Below, one piece after another: positions 14,196 to 23,850 of a DNA stretch of 35,796 nt. This DNA comes from Moraxella caviae. Lineage in GTDB: Bacteria > Pseudomonadota > Gammaproteobacteria > Pseudomonadales > Moraxellaceae. The position numbers and the translations under genes are program-made. The notes beneath the pieces are model-generated. The model was not told the DNA's origin, made no database searches, and saw only the letters and a program-made list of their open reading frames with translations. Every line of letters begins with the position of its first letter. The stretch's first letter is position 1. The stretch is from contig NZ_MUXU01000036.1 of the NCBI RefSeq assembly GCF_002014985.1, positions 1 through 35,796 on the forward strand, given 5' to 3'.

Positions 14196-16994
14196 ATGTT
14201 AGCAAAACTCATCAGCAGTGTCATTGGCACAAAAAACGAACGTGAATTAAAGCGCATGCGCAAGCAGGTCGCCAAGATCAATGCGCTAGAGCCGACAGTA
14301 GAAGCGCTGTCTGATGATGAGCTGCGCCAAAAAACCCAAAGTTTTAAAGAGCGCCATCAAGCAGGCGAAAGTCTTGATAAGCTGCTGCCAGAAGCCTTTG
14401 CGGTGTGCCGTGAAGCGTCCAAGCGTGTCAATGGTATGCGCCATTATGACGTGCAGCTTATTGGCGGCATGACCTTGCACGAAGGTAAAATCGCCGAGAT
14501 GAAAACAGGTGAGGGCAAGACCTTGATGGCGACCCTTGCCATTTATCTGAACGCCTTGAGCGGTAAAGGCGTGCACGTGGTAACGGTGAACGATTATTTG
14601 GCAGGGCGTGATGCTGAGCTGAACCGTCCGTTGTTTGCCTTTTTGGGCTTGACGGTGGGCGTGATTTACAGCCAGCAGCCGCCCCAAGAAAAGTTTGACG
14701 CATACCGCGCTGACATCACTTATGGCACGAACAACGAATACGGCTTTGACTATCTGCGTGATAACATGGTCTTTAGCATGGCGGAGAAAAAGCAGCGCCC
14801 GCTCAACTACTGTATCATTGACGAGATTGACAGTATTTTGATTGACGAAGCGCGCACGCCGCTCATCATTTCAGGTCAGGCCGAAGATTCTGCCGAGCTG
14901 TACGCACTCATTGACACCGTGATTCCACGCTTGGTGCGCTCAGAAGACGAAGAGAAAAATAAAGACAATTTGGACGGTGATTTTTGGATTGACGAGAAAA
15001 ACCGCGCCATTGAAATCAGCGAAAAAGGCTACGAGAAAATCGAGCAATTTTTGGTGGAAGCAGGGCAACTTGGCGAAAATGAAAGCCTGTACAGCCCAGC
15101 ACGCTTGCCGCTGCTGGCTCATGTACAAGCCGCCATTCGTGCGCACCACATTTTCACCAAAAACATTCATTACATCGTTCAAGATGGCGAGGTCATCATC
15201 GTGGACGAAAACACAGGCCGTACCATGCCGGGCAGACGCTGGAGCGAGGGCTTGCACCAAGCGGTAGAGGCCAAAGAAGGCGTGGAAATCAAACCTGAAA
15301 ACCAAACGCAAGCGACCACCACTTTCCAAAACTATTTCCGCCTGTACGACAAGCTGTCTGGCATGACGGGTACTGCCGATACTGAAGCGGCAGAACTTAA
15401 ATCTACCTATGATTTGGACGTGGTGATTATCCCAACGCACCGCCCAATCGCACGCCGTGATTTGAACGACCAAATTTATCTGACCAAACTTGGTAAATAC
15501 AAAGGCATCATCAAAGAAATCAAAGAAATCACCGCCAAAGGTGCGCCTGTGCTTGTGGGTACGGCAACCATTGAAGCGTCTGAAGAGCTGTCTTATTTGC
15601 TTGACCAAGAAGGCATTGCCCATAACGTGCTAAACGCCAAGCAGCACGAGCGTGAAGCTGAAATCATCGCACAGGCAGGCAGACCAAAGGCAGTAACCAT
15701 CGCCACCAACATGGCAGGTCGTGGTACGGACATCATTTTGGGCGGTAATTGGCAAGCGCAATATGACAATCTGGACGAGCTGTCAGACGAGCAAAAAGCC
15801 GCTGAGCAAGCCGAGTGGCAAAAGCGCAACGAAGCGGTAAAAGCGGCTGGCGGCCTGCACATCATCGGCTCAGAACGCCACGAATCACGCCGCATTGACA
15901 ATCAGCTGCGTGGACGTGCAGGACGACAAGGCGACCCAGGGCAATCACGCTTTTTCTTATCATTAGAAGATGATTTGATGCGTATTTTTGCAGGCGAGCG
16001 CACGGTGAATATGTTCCGCGCGCTGGGTCTAAAAGAAGATGAAGCCATCGAGCATAAGATGGTGTCTCGCTCCATTGAAAATGCGCAAGGCAAGGTGGAA
16101 GCACGAGATTTTGATGCGCGTAAAAACTTGCTAAAATATGACGACGTGGCGAACGAGCAGCGCAAGGTAATTTATAGCCAGCGTGATGATTTGCTGGGGC
16201 AGGCGGATTTGCAAGACAGCATTAAAGCCATGCACACCGAAGTGTATAACGCACTGATTGACCAGTTTGTGCCGCGCGGTTCGGTGGATGATCAGTGGAA
16301 CATTGATGGGCTGGAAGACGAGATTGAAGATGCGTTTCGTTATTATATGCCAATCAACGACTGGCTGGATGCAGACCGCCGCTTGGACGAAGATGGCTTG
16401 CGTGAAAAAATCGTTGCGGCAGCCATCGCACGCTATGAAGAGCGCCGTGCGCAGATGGGCGAGCAGTCGGCAGCGCAACTTGAGCGACATTTCATGCTGC
16501 AAAGTCTTGACCGCCACTGGAAAGAGCATTTGACGCAGATGGATCAGTTGCGCAAGGGCATTCATTTGCGCAGCTATGCCCAGAAAAATCCAGAGCAAGA
16601 ATACAAGCGTGAGTCGTTTGAGCTGTTCCAATCCATGCTTGGAGCGATTAAATCAGACACGGTGCAGGATTTGGCGCGCGTTCATGTGCCAACGCCTGAA
16701 GAGCTTGCCGCACTAGAAGAAGAGCGCCGCTTGCGTGCTGAGCAAATGCGTATGCAGTTTGAACATCAAGAAATCGCCTTAGACGGCAGCCCATCAGACG
16801 ACCCAGAATTGCAAAACACCGCACCACGCCGCCGTCCTGTGCAGCAAGTAACGGTGAGTTTGGGTGCTGCGCCAGTGGCTGCGCCTGCACCAAGCGATGA
16901 AGACGTGGTCATTCCTGAGCATATCAACCGCAACGCACCTTGTCCGTGTGGTTCAGGGCTAAAATACAAGCAATGCCATGGTAAGCTGTCTTGA
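14196..16994 (+). CDS. secA: Protein translocase ATPase SecA
   Basis: The motor ATPase that pushes preproteins through SecYEG. The 932-residue length is standard. The first residues [23 protein letters not shown] are typical. The Walker A segment [12 protein letters not shown] is near residue 105, with [19 protein letters not shown] following (Walker B-type DE box). [13 protein letters not shown] and [43 protein letters not shown] are the nucleotide-binding domain 2 hallmarks. The C-terminus carries the SEC-C zinc motif [14 protein letters not shown] starting at residue 916, which binds SecB and phospholipid. The ATG at 14196 has only a weak ribosome site (GGAATTGGT). Terminator immediately downstream. 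Confidence 0.99.
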   Translation: MLAKLISSVIGTKNERELKRMRKQVAKINALEPTVEALSDDELRQKTQSFKERHQAGESLDKLLPEAFAVCREASKRVNGMRHYDVQLIGGMTLHEGKIAEMKTGEGKTLMATLAIYLNALSGKGVHVVTVNDYLAGRDAELNRPLFAFLGLTVGVIYSQQPPQEKFDAYRADITYGTNNEYGFDYLRDNMVFSMAEKKQRPLNYCIIDEIDSILIDEARTPLIISGQAEDSAELYALIDTVIPRLVRSEDEEKNKDNLDGDFWIDEKNRAIEISEKGYEKIEQFLVEAGQLGENESLYSPARLPLLAHVQAAIRAHHIFTKNIHYIVQDGEVIIVDENTGRTMPGRRWSEGLHQAVEAKEGVEIKPENQTQATTTFQNYFRLYDKLSGMTGTADTEAAELKSTYDLDVVIIPTHRPIARRDLNDQIYLTKLGKYKGIIKEIKEITAKGAPVLVGTATIEASEELSYLLDQEGIAHNVLNAKQHEREAEIIAQAGRPKAVTIATNMAGRGTDIILGGNWQAQYDNLDELSDEQKAAEQAEWQKRNEAVKAAGGLHIIGSERHESRRIDNQLRGRAGRQGDPGQSRFFLSLEDDLMRIFAGERTVNMFRALGLKEDEAIEHKMVSRSIENAQGKVEARDFDARKNLLKYDDVANEQRKVIYSQRDDLLGQADLQDSIKAMHTEVYNALIDQFVPRGSVDDQWNIDGLEDEIEDAFRYYMPINDWLDADRRLDEDGLREKIVAAAIARYEERRAQMGEQSAAQLERHFMLQSLDRHWKEHLTQMDQLRKGIHLRSYAQKNPEQEYKRESFELFQSMLGAIKSDTVQDLARVHVPTPEELAALEEERRLRAEQMRMQFEHQEIALDGSPSDDPELQNTAPRRRPVQQVTVSLGAAPVAAPAPSDEDVVIPEHINRNAPCPCGSGLKYKQCHGKLS

Positions 16995-17013
16995 TTGATT
17001 TAAATTAAATGGT

Positions 17014-17045
17014 AAAACCGTCCGTCAAGTTGATGGGCGGTTTTT
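17014..17045 (+). terminator. secA terminator
   Basis: A 9-bp stem (17015-17023 with 17035-17043, one G-U pair), 11-base loop and five U residues, 20 bp after the secA stop. Confidence 0.8.
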
Positions 17046-17108
17046 ATGGCATAAAATCGTGGCAAATGCCATCAATTTGGTAAAAATTCGCACTTTTGGG
17101 GAGAATTT

Positions 17109-17138
17109 TTCTTACTTGATGAAATTTTATGCTATACT
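17109..17138 (+). promoter_or_regulatory. Promoter of the acidic lipoprotein gene
   Basis: Extended -10 TGCTATACT at 17130-17138 with a possible -35 TTCTTA at 17109 (18-bp spacer). The start codon is 37 bp downstream. Confidence 0.55.
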
Positions 17139-17174
17139 GAAAGCACGAATAAAACCTTTGGTTATGAGAAGATT

Positions 17175-17513
17175 ATGAAAACTGTTTCGCGCTCTATTTT
17201 CCTTGACTCATTCACCGCTTGGCAAAAATCTGCGCTGGTTTGTGCTTTTGCTGTGCTGACTTTGAGTGCTTGTGGCAATAAAGAATCAGAAGTTCAAACG
17301 CCAGACCCAGTGGAAGAAGAAGCTGTGCCGATGTCTGCTGCGCCTGCTGATCCTGTGATTGAGCCGATTGAAGGTGAGCAAGCGCAGATGGAAATTGACG
17401 ATGCGCTTGATGATTTTGATGGTGAAACAGCCGACAATGCCGATGACACTCAAGACGCAGAAGACGACAACGAAGCGGACGTGGTAGAATCGGTGGACGA
17501 AGACGCGCAGTAA
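17175..17513 (+). CDS. Small acidic lipoprotein, unknown function
   Basis: A 112-residue protein with a lipoprotein signal. A basic N-terminus and hydrophobic core (about 19-30) end in the lipobox LSAC with lipidated Cys33, followed by GNKE. The mature part is low-complexity and very acidic, with Asp and Glu forming most of residues 48-112 (for example DDALDDFDGE), and has no recognised domain. After lipidation it would be in the periplasm, and with Gly at +2 rather than Asp, Lol sorting to the outer membrane is expected. It has its own promoter and a shared bidirectional terminator with rne. It may bind cations or basic proteins; that is speculation. Confidence 0.75.
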   Translation: MKTVSRSIFLDSFTAWQKSALVCAFAVLTLSACGNKESEVQTPDPVEEEAVPMSAAPADPVIEPIEGEQAQMEIDDALDDFDGETADNADDTQDAEDDNEADVVESVDEDAQ

Positions 17514-17633
17514 ATACTGAATTTATGGCGGCTTATAAGTGGCTAAATGGCTGAAAAGTCGTCATTTTGCCATGCTTTAAGTTGTGTATTTTGCTAAACA
17601 TATCGCCAAACACAAACCGCCAAACGCACAAAC

Positions 17634-17665
17634 AAAAAAGCCGTACTTGATTGTACGGCTTTTTT
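17634..17665. terminator. Bidirectional terminator between the lipoprotein gene and rne
   Basis: A stem of at least 12 bp made of an A-tract plus GCCGTAC and its complement around a 6-base loop. A and T runs on the two sides make it work for both convergent genes. Confidence 0.85.
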
Positions 17666-17683
17666 GATGTTTGCAATCAAGAC

Positions 17684-20600
17684 TTAATTGTCGTCTTGCT
17701 CGCTTGGCTTGTCAGCTTGTAAGGTTGCCTTGCTGACTTTTGCGCCTGCTTTACGCACTTCGGACTTTTGCGCGGCTTTGGAAGTTTTGCGCGTGCGAGT
17801 TTTCGGTGCTTTTGGCTGCGCCAAGGTCAAAATACCCACCTGTGGCAGCAGCTGCCCTGCGACATTTTCAATCATGTCTTTGTAGCTGCTGACGCTGGTT
17901 TTGCCTTTTTTGTCGGCTTCTTTGTCAGACGCACCGCTTGCTTTGTCAGCTTTGGCGGCTTTTTTGCCTTTGCCATCGTTTGCGTCTTTTTTATCGCTTG
18001 CGCTTACGGCACTTTCGCTGGCAGTGCTTGCGTCATCGGCTGCAGCGTCTGCACTTTGAGCGATGGCGTCAGTGTTTTTATCAGCGTCTGCATGAGTGTC
18101 TGCGCTTACGGCAGAAATGACGCCTTTAGCCAGTTCGTTTGCGCTTTGGGCGATGTCAGCCAGCGCAATTTCAGCAGCGATTTCGGCGTTTTGCACGGCA
18201 GTGCTTGCCAATTCGCTTGCGCCATCAAGCACGCCATCAATGGTATCGGAAAGCTCGGTGATGGCATTGGCGGCAACGCCCATCAAAGCGGCTGCACCAT
18301 TTTGCTCATTTGCTTGCGCTTGAATGCTTGGGCTGTCGAGATTTGTCGATGTGTTTTGTGCATCGCTTTGGGTTGGAGTGGTGCTTGGCAGCAAATCCAG
18401 CTCAATTTGCACGCTTTCGCCAGCTTTACGCTCGTTTGGCGTTTTTGCTGATTTGGCTTCTGATGTCTCGCCTTGAGCAGCGATAAAATCAGGGTGCTGG
18501 CCGCGTGGGTCGTTTGACGCACGGCGTGCGATTGGGCGTGGCTCGGCAGCGGTTTTGCCTTGCGGTGCGCTTGTATGCCCCAGTGCCAAGGTTTGCTTGT
18601 CAAAGGCGGACAAGTAGGCTTCGTCAAGCGGTGCATAGCCGTAGTTGGCGAAGTTGGTGTCAGTCTTTGGTGCGTGGTTTGCCGCCACAGCAGCGATGAA
18701 ACGCTCCACGAAGCTGCCTTGTGCGTCTGCGCCAAGCGTGCGTGCGATGAATTGGCCAGCGGTGCCAGAGATGGCGGCAGGTGCGCTTGCCAAAGCAGCC
18801 ACAACGCGCGGATCATTCACGGCTTTATTCATTTTTTGCGCCAGCGCAACAAGCTCTGGCGTGTGCGCCACAGGTGCGCTACGTGTGGCGATGACTAGCT
18901 CTCTTGTAGCAGGCTGTGCCTTGGCTTTATCAGTGGCTGCGTTTGGCTTGGCTTCTTTGCTTTGCTCAAGGTTTTGTTCAGCGTCTGTTTTAGCGTTTGG
19001 CGCAACTTGTTCGGCTGGCGCATCGTCTGCCGGTTCTTTATTTTCCACCGTTACAGCCGCCACTTGCGATGCGCTGCTGGCTGTGATGATGTGGGTTTCC
19101 GCTACGTTCTCAGCCGTTTTAGCATTTGGCGCAGCTTGCTCGGCTGTGTTTTGTTCGGCTGCGTTGGTTTGCGCCAAGTTCGGCTCAGCTTGTGGTTCGC
19201 TTTGACTTAGCTCAATGCTTGGTTCAGCGTTTGGCTTGTTGCTTTGTGCGTGCGCTTTGGCTTGTGCCGCTTCTGCTTTTTCTGCCGATTTTTTCGGCTT
19301 GGCAGGCTTGCTGCCATCTAGCGACAAATGTACCACTTGCGCTGCTGCCACTTCTTTTTCGGCATTGGCAACGTGCAATACCACGTCATTTGGATTGCCA
19401 GATTTTTGGCGTGGTTTGCGCTCTTTGTCGCCATCAGCTTTGGCGGCTTTTTCTGCCTTGTTTGGCTTGGCGTGTGCGTCAGCTTTGGCTGCTTTGTCGG
19501 CTTTTGGTGCGTCGTCCATGGTCAGCGTCTCGCCACGCACGATTTCACCGCGCGATTCACGGCGGCTGCCTGCTTCACGCTTGGCGTATTCTGCCTTATC
19601 TTCTTTTTTCTTTTTCGGCTCTTTTTCTTGACGCTCTTTTGGTGCGTCTAGCTCTTCCTTATGCTCTTTTTTCGCCTTTTTGTGGCGTGGTTTACGCTCG
19701 GTTTCTTCTTCTTTTTCTTGGCGTGCAGGTTTTTCACTGATGGCAACCGTACCAGCTGCGCCAAGACTTACGCTGCCTGCGTTCACCAAAGATTCAATGG
19801 CGGCGGCTGCGTCATTATTATTTAGGCTGCCAGCAAGTTTGGCTTGCGGTTTTGGTGCAAACAAGTTTGACAACCACGCCACAGCTTGCGGTGCTTCACG
19901 CTCGGCTTTTGGCGCTTCGGCTTTTTTGGCTTTATCATTGCCAGATTTGTCTTGTTGCCAGCGGCTTGGTTTTTCGCTTGGTGCGTCTTCTTGCTTGGTT
20001 TGCCAGTTCACTTCATAGCCACGATCCACCGTCTCTTCTTCTTCGGCGATGGCAATGCGCTCATAGCTTGATGGCGCAAAGCCGTCTGGATTAAAGTGCA
20101 GGCTGAAATTCGGGCTTTCTAGGTGAGCGTGCGGCAAGATAGTGATGCGTGTGCCGCTGTCTTGCTCTAGATACACAAGGCTTTCGCGCTTTTCGTTCAG
20201 TAAGAAAGCGGCGATTTCGGTTGGGACTTCGGCTTGGATTTCGCCCATGCGCTCTTTTAGGGCGATTTGCTCGATTTGGCGCATGATAGACAGCGACAAC
20301 GAGCGCAAATCACGAATCATGCCGTTGCCGTGGCAGCGTGGGCAGATGTAGCCTGTGGATTCTTCTAGGCTTGGGCGCAGGCGTTGGCGGCTCATTTCCA
20401 TGAGGCCAAATTTGCTGATTTCGGCAAATTGTACGCGCGCACGGTCGTAGCGAGTGGCTTCAATCAGGCGTTTTTCCACGTCTTTTTGGTGGCGCGCTTC
20501 GTTCATGTCAATGAAATCAATGACAATCAGACCGCCCATATCACGCAGGCGCAGTTGGCGCGCGATTTCGTCTGCGGCTTCTAGGTTGGTGTGGTAGGCG

Positions 20601-21541
20601 GTTTCAGAAACGTCTGAACCTTTGGTGGATTTTGATGAGTTGATGTCAATAGACACCAAGGCTTCGGTTTGGTCAATGACGATGGAGCCGCCAGATGGCA
20701 AGCGCACTTCACGCTGGTAGGCGGTTTCAATTTGACGCTCAATGCCAAAGCGGGCGAACATTGGCTCGCTGTCGGTGTATTTGCGCAGTTTGCCAAGTTG
20801 GGCAGGCATGACGGCAGCGATGAAATTTGCCGCTTCGTTGTAGGCGTTTTCGCTGTCAATCCACACTTCGCTGATGTCATCACGCAGATAATCACGCACC
20901 GCGCGCGTTACCACGCCAGCTTCTTGGTGCACTAGGCATGGGCTTGGGCGTTTTTTGTTTTGGTCTTGGATAGAAGTCCAGATGTCTAGCAGGTGGCTTA
21001 AATCGTTTTGTAAATCTTCAAAACCTTTGCCAAGTCCTGCGGTGCGCACAATCACGCTCATGCCTTTTGGGATAGACAGGCTTGCGATGATTTGCTTCAT
21101 TTCTTCGCGCACTTTGCCAGAAATTTGGCGGCTGATACCGCCTGCTTTGGCGTTGTTTGGCATCAGCACCAGATAGCGCCCAGCCAAAGAGATATAAGTA
21201 GAAAGTGCCGCGCCTTTGTTGCCGCGCTCTTCTTTTTCTACTTGTACGATGACTTCATCGCCTTCTTTTAATAGCTGCTTAATGCCGTCTTCGCGTGGGT
21301 TGCCGTGCAGGTATTCTGGGGCGATTTCACGCAGCGGCAAAAAGCCTTGGCGCATAGAGCCGTATTCCACAAAAGCCGCTTCCAAAGAAGGCTCAATGCG
21401 GGTGATATGTCCTTTGTAGATGTTGGCTTTTTTTTGTTCGCGCGTGCGATTTTCTAGGTCAAAGTCGTACAGGTGGTTGTCTTTGCACAGCGCAACACGA
21501 ATTTCTTCGTTGTGCGTGGCGTTGATAAGAATGCGTTTCAT
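17684..21541 (-). CDS. rne: Ribonuclease E
   Basis: The main endonuclease of mRNA decay and rRNA/tRNA maturation, membrane-associated and scaffold of the degradosome. The catalytic N-terminal half is clear. MKRILINATHNEEIRVALCKD opens the protein. The S1 RNA-binding region covers about residues 36-118 (GHITRIEPSLEAAFVEYG). The metal-binding aspartates lie in SIDINSSKSTKGSD and GLIVIDFIDMNEARH. The zinc-link CPRCHGNG starts at residue 400, almost the same place as in E. coli. From about 520 to the end (1285 in all) the protein is low-complexity, with Lys/Glu blocks and then Ala/Ser/Asn/Gln-rich stretches; a basic C-terminal segment (KTRTRKTSKAAQKSEVRKAG) may bind RNA or partners. Total length is greater than the 1061 of E. 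coli. It diverges from rluC, as in E. coli. Confidence 0.98.
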   Translation of the reverse strand: MKRILINATHNEEIRVALCKDNHLYDFDLENRTREQKKANIYKGHITRIEPSLEAAFVEYGSMRQGFLPLREIAPEYLHGNPREDGIKQLLKEGDEVIVQVEKEERGNKGAALSTYISLAGRYLVLMPNNAKAGGISRQISGKVREEMKQIIASLSIPKGMSVIVRTAGLGKGFEDLQNDLSHLLDIWTSIQDQNKKRPSPCLVHQEAGVVTRAVRDYLRDDISEVWIDSENAYNEAANFIAAVMPAQLGKLRKYTDSEPMFARFGIERQIETAYQREVRLPSGGSIVIDQTEALVSIDINSSKSTKGSDVSETAYHTNLEAADEIARQLRLRDMGGLIVIDFIDMNEARHQKDVEKRLIEATRYDRARVQFAEISKFGLMEMSRQRLRPSLEESTGYICPRCHGNGMIRDLRSLSLSIMRQIEQIALKERMGEIQAEVPTEIAAFLLNEKRESLVYLEQDSGTRITILPHAHLESPNFSLHFNPDGFAPSSYERIAIAEEEETVDRGYEVNWQTKQEDAPSEKPSRWQQDKSGNDKAKKAEAPKAEREAPQAVAWLSNLFAPKPQAKLAGSLNNNDAAAAIESLVNAGSVSLGAAGTVAISEKPARQEKEEETERKPRHKKAKKEHKEELDAPKERQEKEPKKKKEDKAEYAKREAGSRRESRGEIVRGETLTMDDAPKADKAAKADAHAKPNKAEKAAKADGDKERKPRQKSGNPNDVVLHVANAEKEVAAAQVVHLSLDGSKPAKPKKSAEKAEAAQAKAHAQSNKPNAEPSIELSQSEPQAEPNLAQTNAAEQNTAEQAAPNAKTAENVAETHIITASSASQVAAVTVENKEPADDAPAEQVAPNAKTDAEQNLEQSKEAKPNAATDKAKAQPATRELVIATRSAPVAHTPELVALAQKMNKAVNDPRVVAALASAPAAISGTAGQFIARTLGADAQGSFVERFIAAVAANHAPKTDTNFANYGYAPLDEAYLSAFDKQTLALGHTSAPQGKTAAEPRPIARRASNDPRGQHPDFIAAQGETSEAKSAKTPNERKAGESVQIELDLLPSTTPTQSDAQNTSTNLDSPSIQAQANEQNGAAALMGVAANAITELSDTIDGVLDGASELASTAVQNAEIAAEIALADIAQSANELAKGVISAVSADTHADADKNTDAIAQSADAAADDASTASESAVSASDKKDANDGKGKKAAKADKASGASDKEADKKGKTSVSSYKDMIENVAGQLLPQVGILTLAQPKAPKTRTRKTSKAAQKSEVRKAGAKVSKATLQADKPSEQDDN

Positions 21542-22447
21542 GATGTTCCTTAACTGGGCAATTTACCCAAATTGAGCAACATTCACTTGATGGCATTTTG
21601 TCGTAAAAGCCTTGTTTTTAAGGCTTGGCTTGGGTTTTTGGTGGTGTGGCTTGCTGCTTTGGCAGCTTGCTAAAGGCAGTTTTCGCTGCGTTTTGGTTTA
21701 AGCTTTATGATAACAAACTTAACAAAAGCGTATCTGTCTTGCTTGTGGTGTTTGCTAAACTTATGTTTTAAAACAAAGTTTTTATCAAAACACGTTTGTC
21801 AAATAAGCTGTATGCACCAAAAGCTGTCCGCTTGGCATTTTCGTAAAATTTAGCGAAGTTTGCTGGCATTGGCTGCAGCTGCCATTTTTTGACGATAAAC
21901 GTGCGCTTAGCCGTTTTTTCTGCTGCTTGCACCAGCAGATGAATTTTCCATAAACTCAATCAAATTTAGCACGCCACAGCTTGTCTTGGTCGGCGAACTC
22001 TTTTTTCAAAAGCAGTGTTTGTCTTGTGCTTTTGTGCCTGATGCAAGCTGTGCGTGTTTGCGAGATTAACTTTGCCGATTTGGGCAGTTTTAAGTCGCGT
22101 TTAGATTGACAAAATCTTTTGCACTCAAGAGAAGTTGCGTTACGATTTGTGCTTCATCGCTTGTGGCGACTGGCGCAAATCACAATAAAAAGTGTTTGGC
22201 GGTTGCGGGCAAATGTCAATCCGTCAATGTTCATGCGATACAAACGAGCATGCGTGGATTTAGGGATTTGTCCTAAGTGTGGGCGTGCGGCTGCGGTATT
22301 TTAAAAATTTTGGCGCAAATGCCGAAAAATGACTTAAAAAAATACGCAAATTATGCCACAAATCGCCCATAGACTTTTGCAACGTGCTAAACTATACCAA
22401 AACTTTTGCATTTTTCCTACTAAAAATTTCACAATCGCACGATTTCA
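21542..22447. other. 0.9-kb rne-rluC intergenic region
   Basis: No convincing gene was found. Short open frames (minus 21768-21959, plus 22119-22304 and 22384-22575) lack ribosome sites or run into rluC. One plus-strand frame ends with a CPKCGRAA zinc-knuckle-like string, which may be chance. E. coli rne has a long structured leader used for autoregulation, and this region probably serves likewise on the minus strand. Confidence 0.4.
21607..21667 (-). promoter_or_regulatory. rne: Stem-loops in the rne leader
   Basis: Two hairpins, 21607-21626 (AAGCCTT paired with AAGGCTT) and 21653-21666 (GCTGC with GCAGC), lie 65-125 nt upstream of the rne start codon in the presumed leader. In E. coli, RNase E binds leader hairpins to cut its own message; the equivalence is inferred. 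Confidence 0.35.
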
Positions 22448-23650
22448 ATGAAAAATTTTTCAAAAAAGCCCAAAAACAGCCCAAATTCGCCCGCCAAACG
22501 CAGCAATTCGCCGCAAAATCGCTTGGCGTCTGGGCAAGTTGCCAAAAGTCAATTTGCCAAAAATCAGTCTGCTAAAAAACCTTTCGCCAAAAATTCGTCA
22601 GCGGATAAAATGAGTGCGCCTTTGAGCAAGCCAAACGCCAAAAAAGCGCAAAGTGCGAGCGCCGATGAGCAAATCAGCGATTTTTCACGCGTGAATTTGC
22701 TCAGCGTTACGCCCAATCAAGACGGGCAGCGGCTGGATAATTTTTTGTTGGCAAGGCTAAAAGGCTTACCACGTTCGCACGTTTATAAGATGATTCGTGA
22801 TGATGAAATCCGCATCAATGGCAAGCGCACAAAACCGCACGCACGCCTTGAAGTGGGCGATGTGGTGCGTGTTGCGCCTGTGCGCTTAGCGTCTCGTCAA
22901 GCGCCTGTCATCAGCGAGCAGTTTGCCAAAGGGTTGATGGCGCGCATCGTGTATGAAGATGATGGTTTGATTGTGCTAAATAAGCCTTATGGCATGGCGG
23001 TGCATGGCGGCAGTGGCGAGAGTTTTGGGGTGATTGAAGCTTTGCGAGAAGCGATGGGCAAAAGCTATCTTGAGCTGATTCACCGCATTGATAAGGATAC
23101 GTCAGGGCTGCTGCTCATCGCCAAAAAACGCAGCACGCTCAAGGCATTGCAGGCGGCGTTTCGTGAGCGCAGCATTTCTAAAAGCTATCTGTGCCTTGTG
23201 CATGGGCATATCAAAGGCGAGCGCCATTTGATTGACGCACCGCTTTATAAATACACCCTGCCAAGCGGTGAGCGGCGTGTCAAGGTGCATAAAGACGGCA
23301 AGCCAAGCCAAACGCAGGCGAAGGTGCTGGCGACTTTTACATTGGAAAATCGTCCTGCAAGCCTTGTGCTGGCAAGCCCTTTGACAGGGCGCACGCACCA
23401 AATCCGTGTGCATATGGCGCACCTTGGTCATGCGCTATTAGGCGATGATAAATACCAAACCAACCCAAATGCCTTGCCCGTCAAGCGTCTGTGCCTGCAC
23501 GCATGGCAGCTGCATTTGCCAAGCGAACATTCAGCCCAAACGGACGAGCAAGCCGATGCGCCAGTACGCCCTCGCCGTTTTGTGGCGGCTTTGGCAGATG
23601 ATATGCAAGATTTGTTGCCAGCCGATGTGCTTGCTAAGATTGACGAGTGA
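22448..23650 (+). CDS. rluC: 23S rRNA pseudouridine synthase RluC
   Basis: Makes pseudouridine at 955, 2504 and 2580 (E. coli numbering) of 23S rRNA. An S4-like RNA-binding domain is seen at about 95-145 (QRLDNFLLARLKGLPRSHVYKMIRDDEIRING). The RluA-type catalytic domain follows, with ELIHRIDKDTSGLLLIAKK carrying the catalytic Asp, and GRTHQIRVHMAHLGHALLGDDKY. Length is 400 residues. The first 80 or so residues are a Lys/Ser/Asn/Ala-rich extension with repeated FAKN/SAK words, absent from E. coli RluC (319). An internal ATG at 22610 would remove most of it; the first ATG is given but unproven. Divergent from rne. Confidence 0.93.
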   Translation: MKNFSKKPKNSPNSPAKRSNSPQNRLASGQVAKSQFAKNQSAKKPFAKNSSADKMSAPLSKPNAKKAQSASADEQISDFSRVNLLSVTPNQDGQRLDNFLLARLKGLPRSHVYKMIRDDEIRINGKRTKPHARLEVGDVVRVAPVRLASRQAPVISEQFAKGLMARIVYEDDGLIVLNKPYGMAVHGGSGESFGVIEALREAMGKSYLELIHRIDKDTSGLLLIAKKRSTLKALQAAFRERSISKSYLCLVHGHIKGERHLIDAPLYKYTLPSGERRVKVHKDGKPSQTQAKVLATFTLENRPASLVLASPLTGRTHQIRVHMAHLGHALLGDDKYQTNPNALPVKRLCLHAWQLHLPSEHSAQTDEQADAPVRPRRFVAALADDMQDLLPADVLAKIDE

Positions 23651-23850
23651 TTTGCCGCTATTTTTACAAGAATTGCACAGCAAATCTCTTGTCAGTTGCT
23701 AAATTTTGGCGTATAGTTTGGCTTGGTGCTTTGTTAAGTTTGTAAGCTAAGATAATTTGATAAAACCAAGCTAAAAATTATCAAAAAATTAGTTTTAAAT
23801 CAATTAGTTAAAATTTACATCACGTTTGAATTGATAAGTTTGAGTTGCGT

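Noticed and set aside
22119..22304. 61-codon frame ending CPKCGRAAAVF
   Set aside because: Only the last residues look zinc-finger-like; there is no ribosome site and no second cysteine pair, so it is not called a gene.
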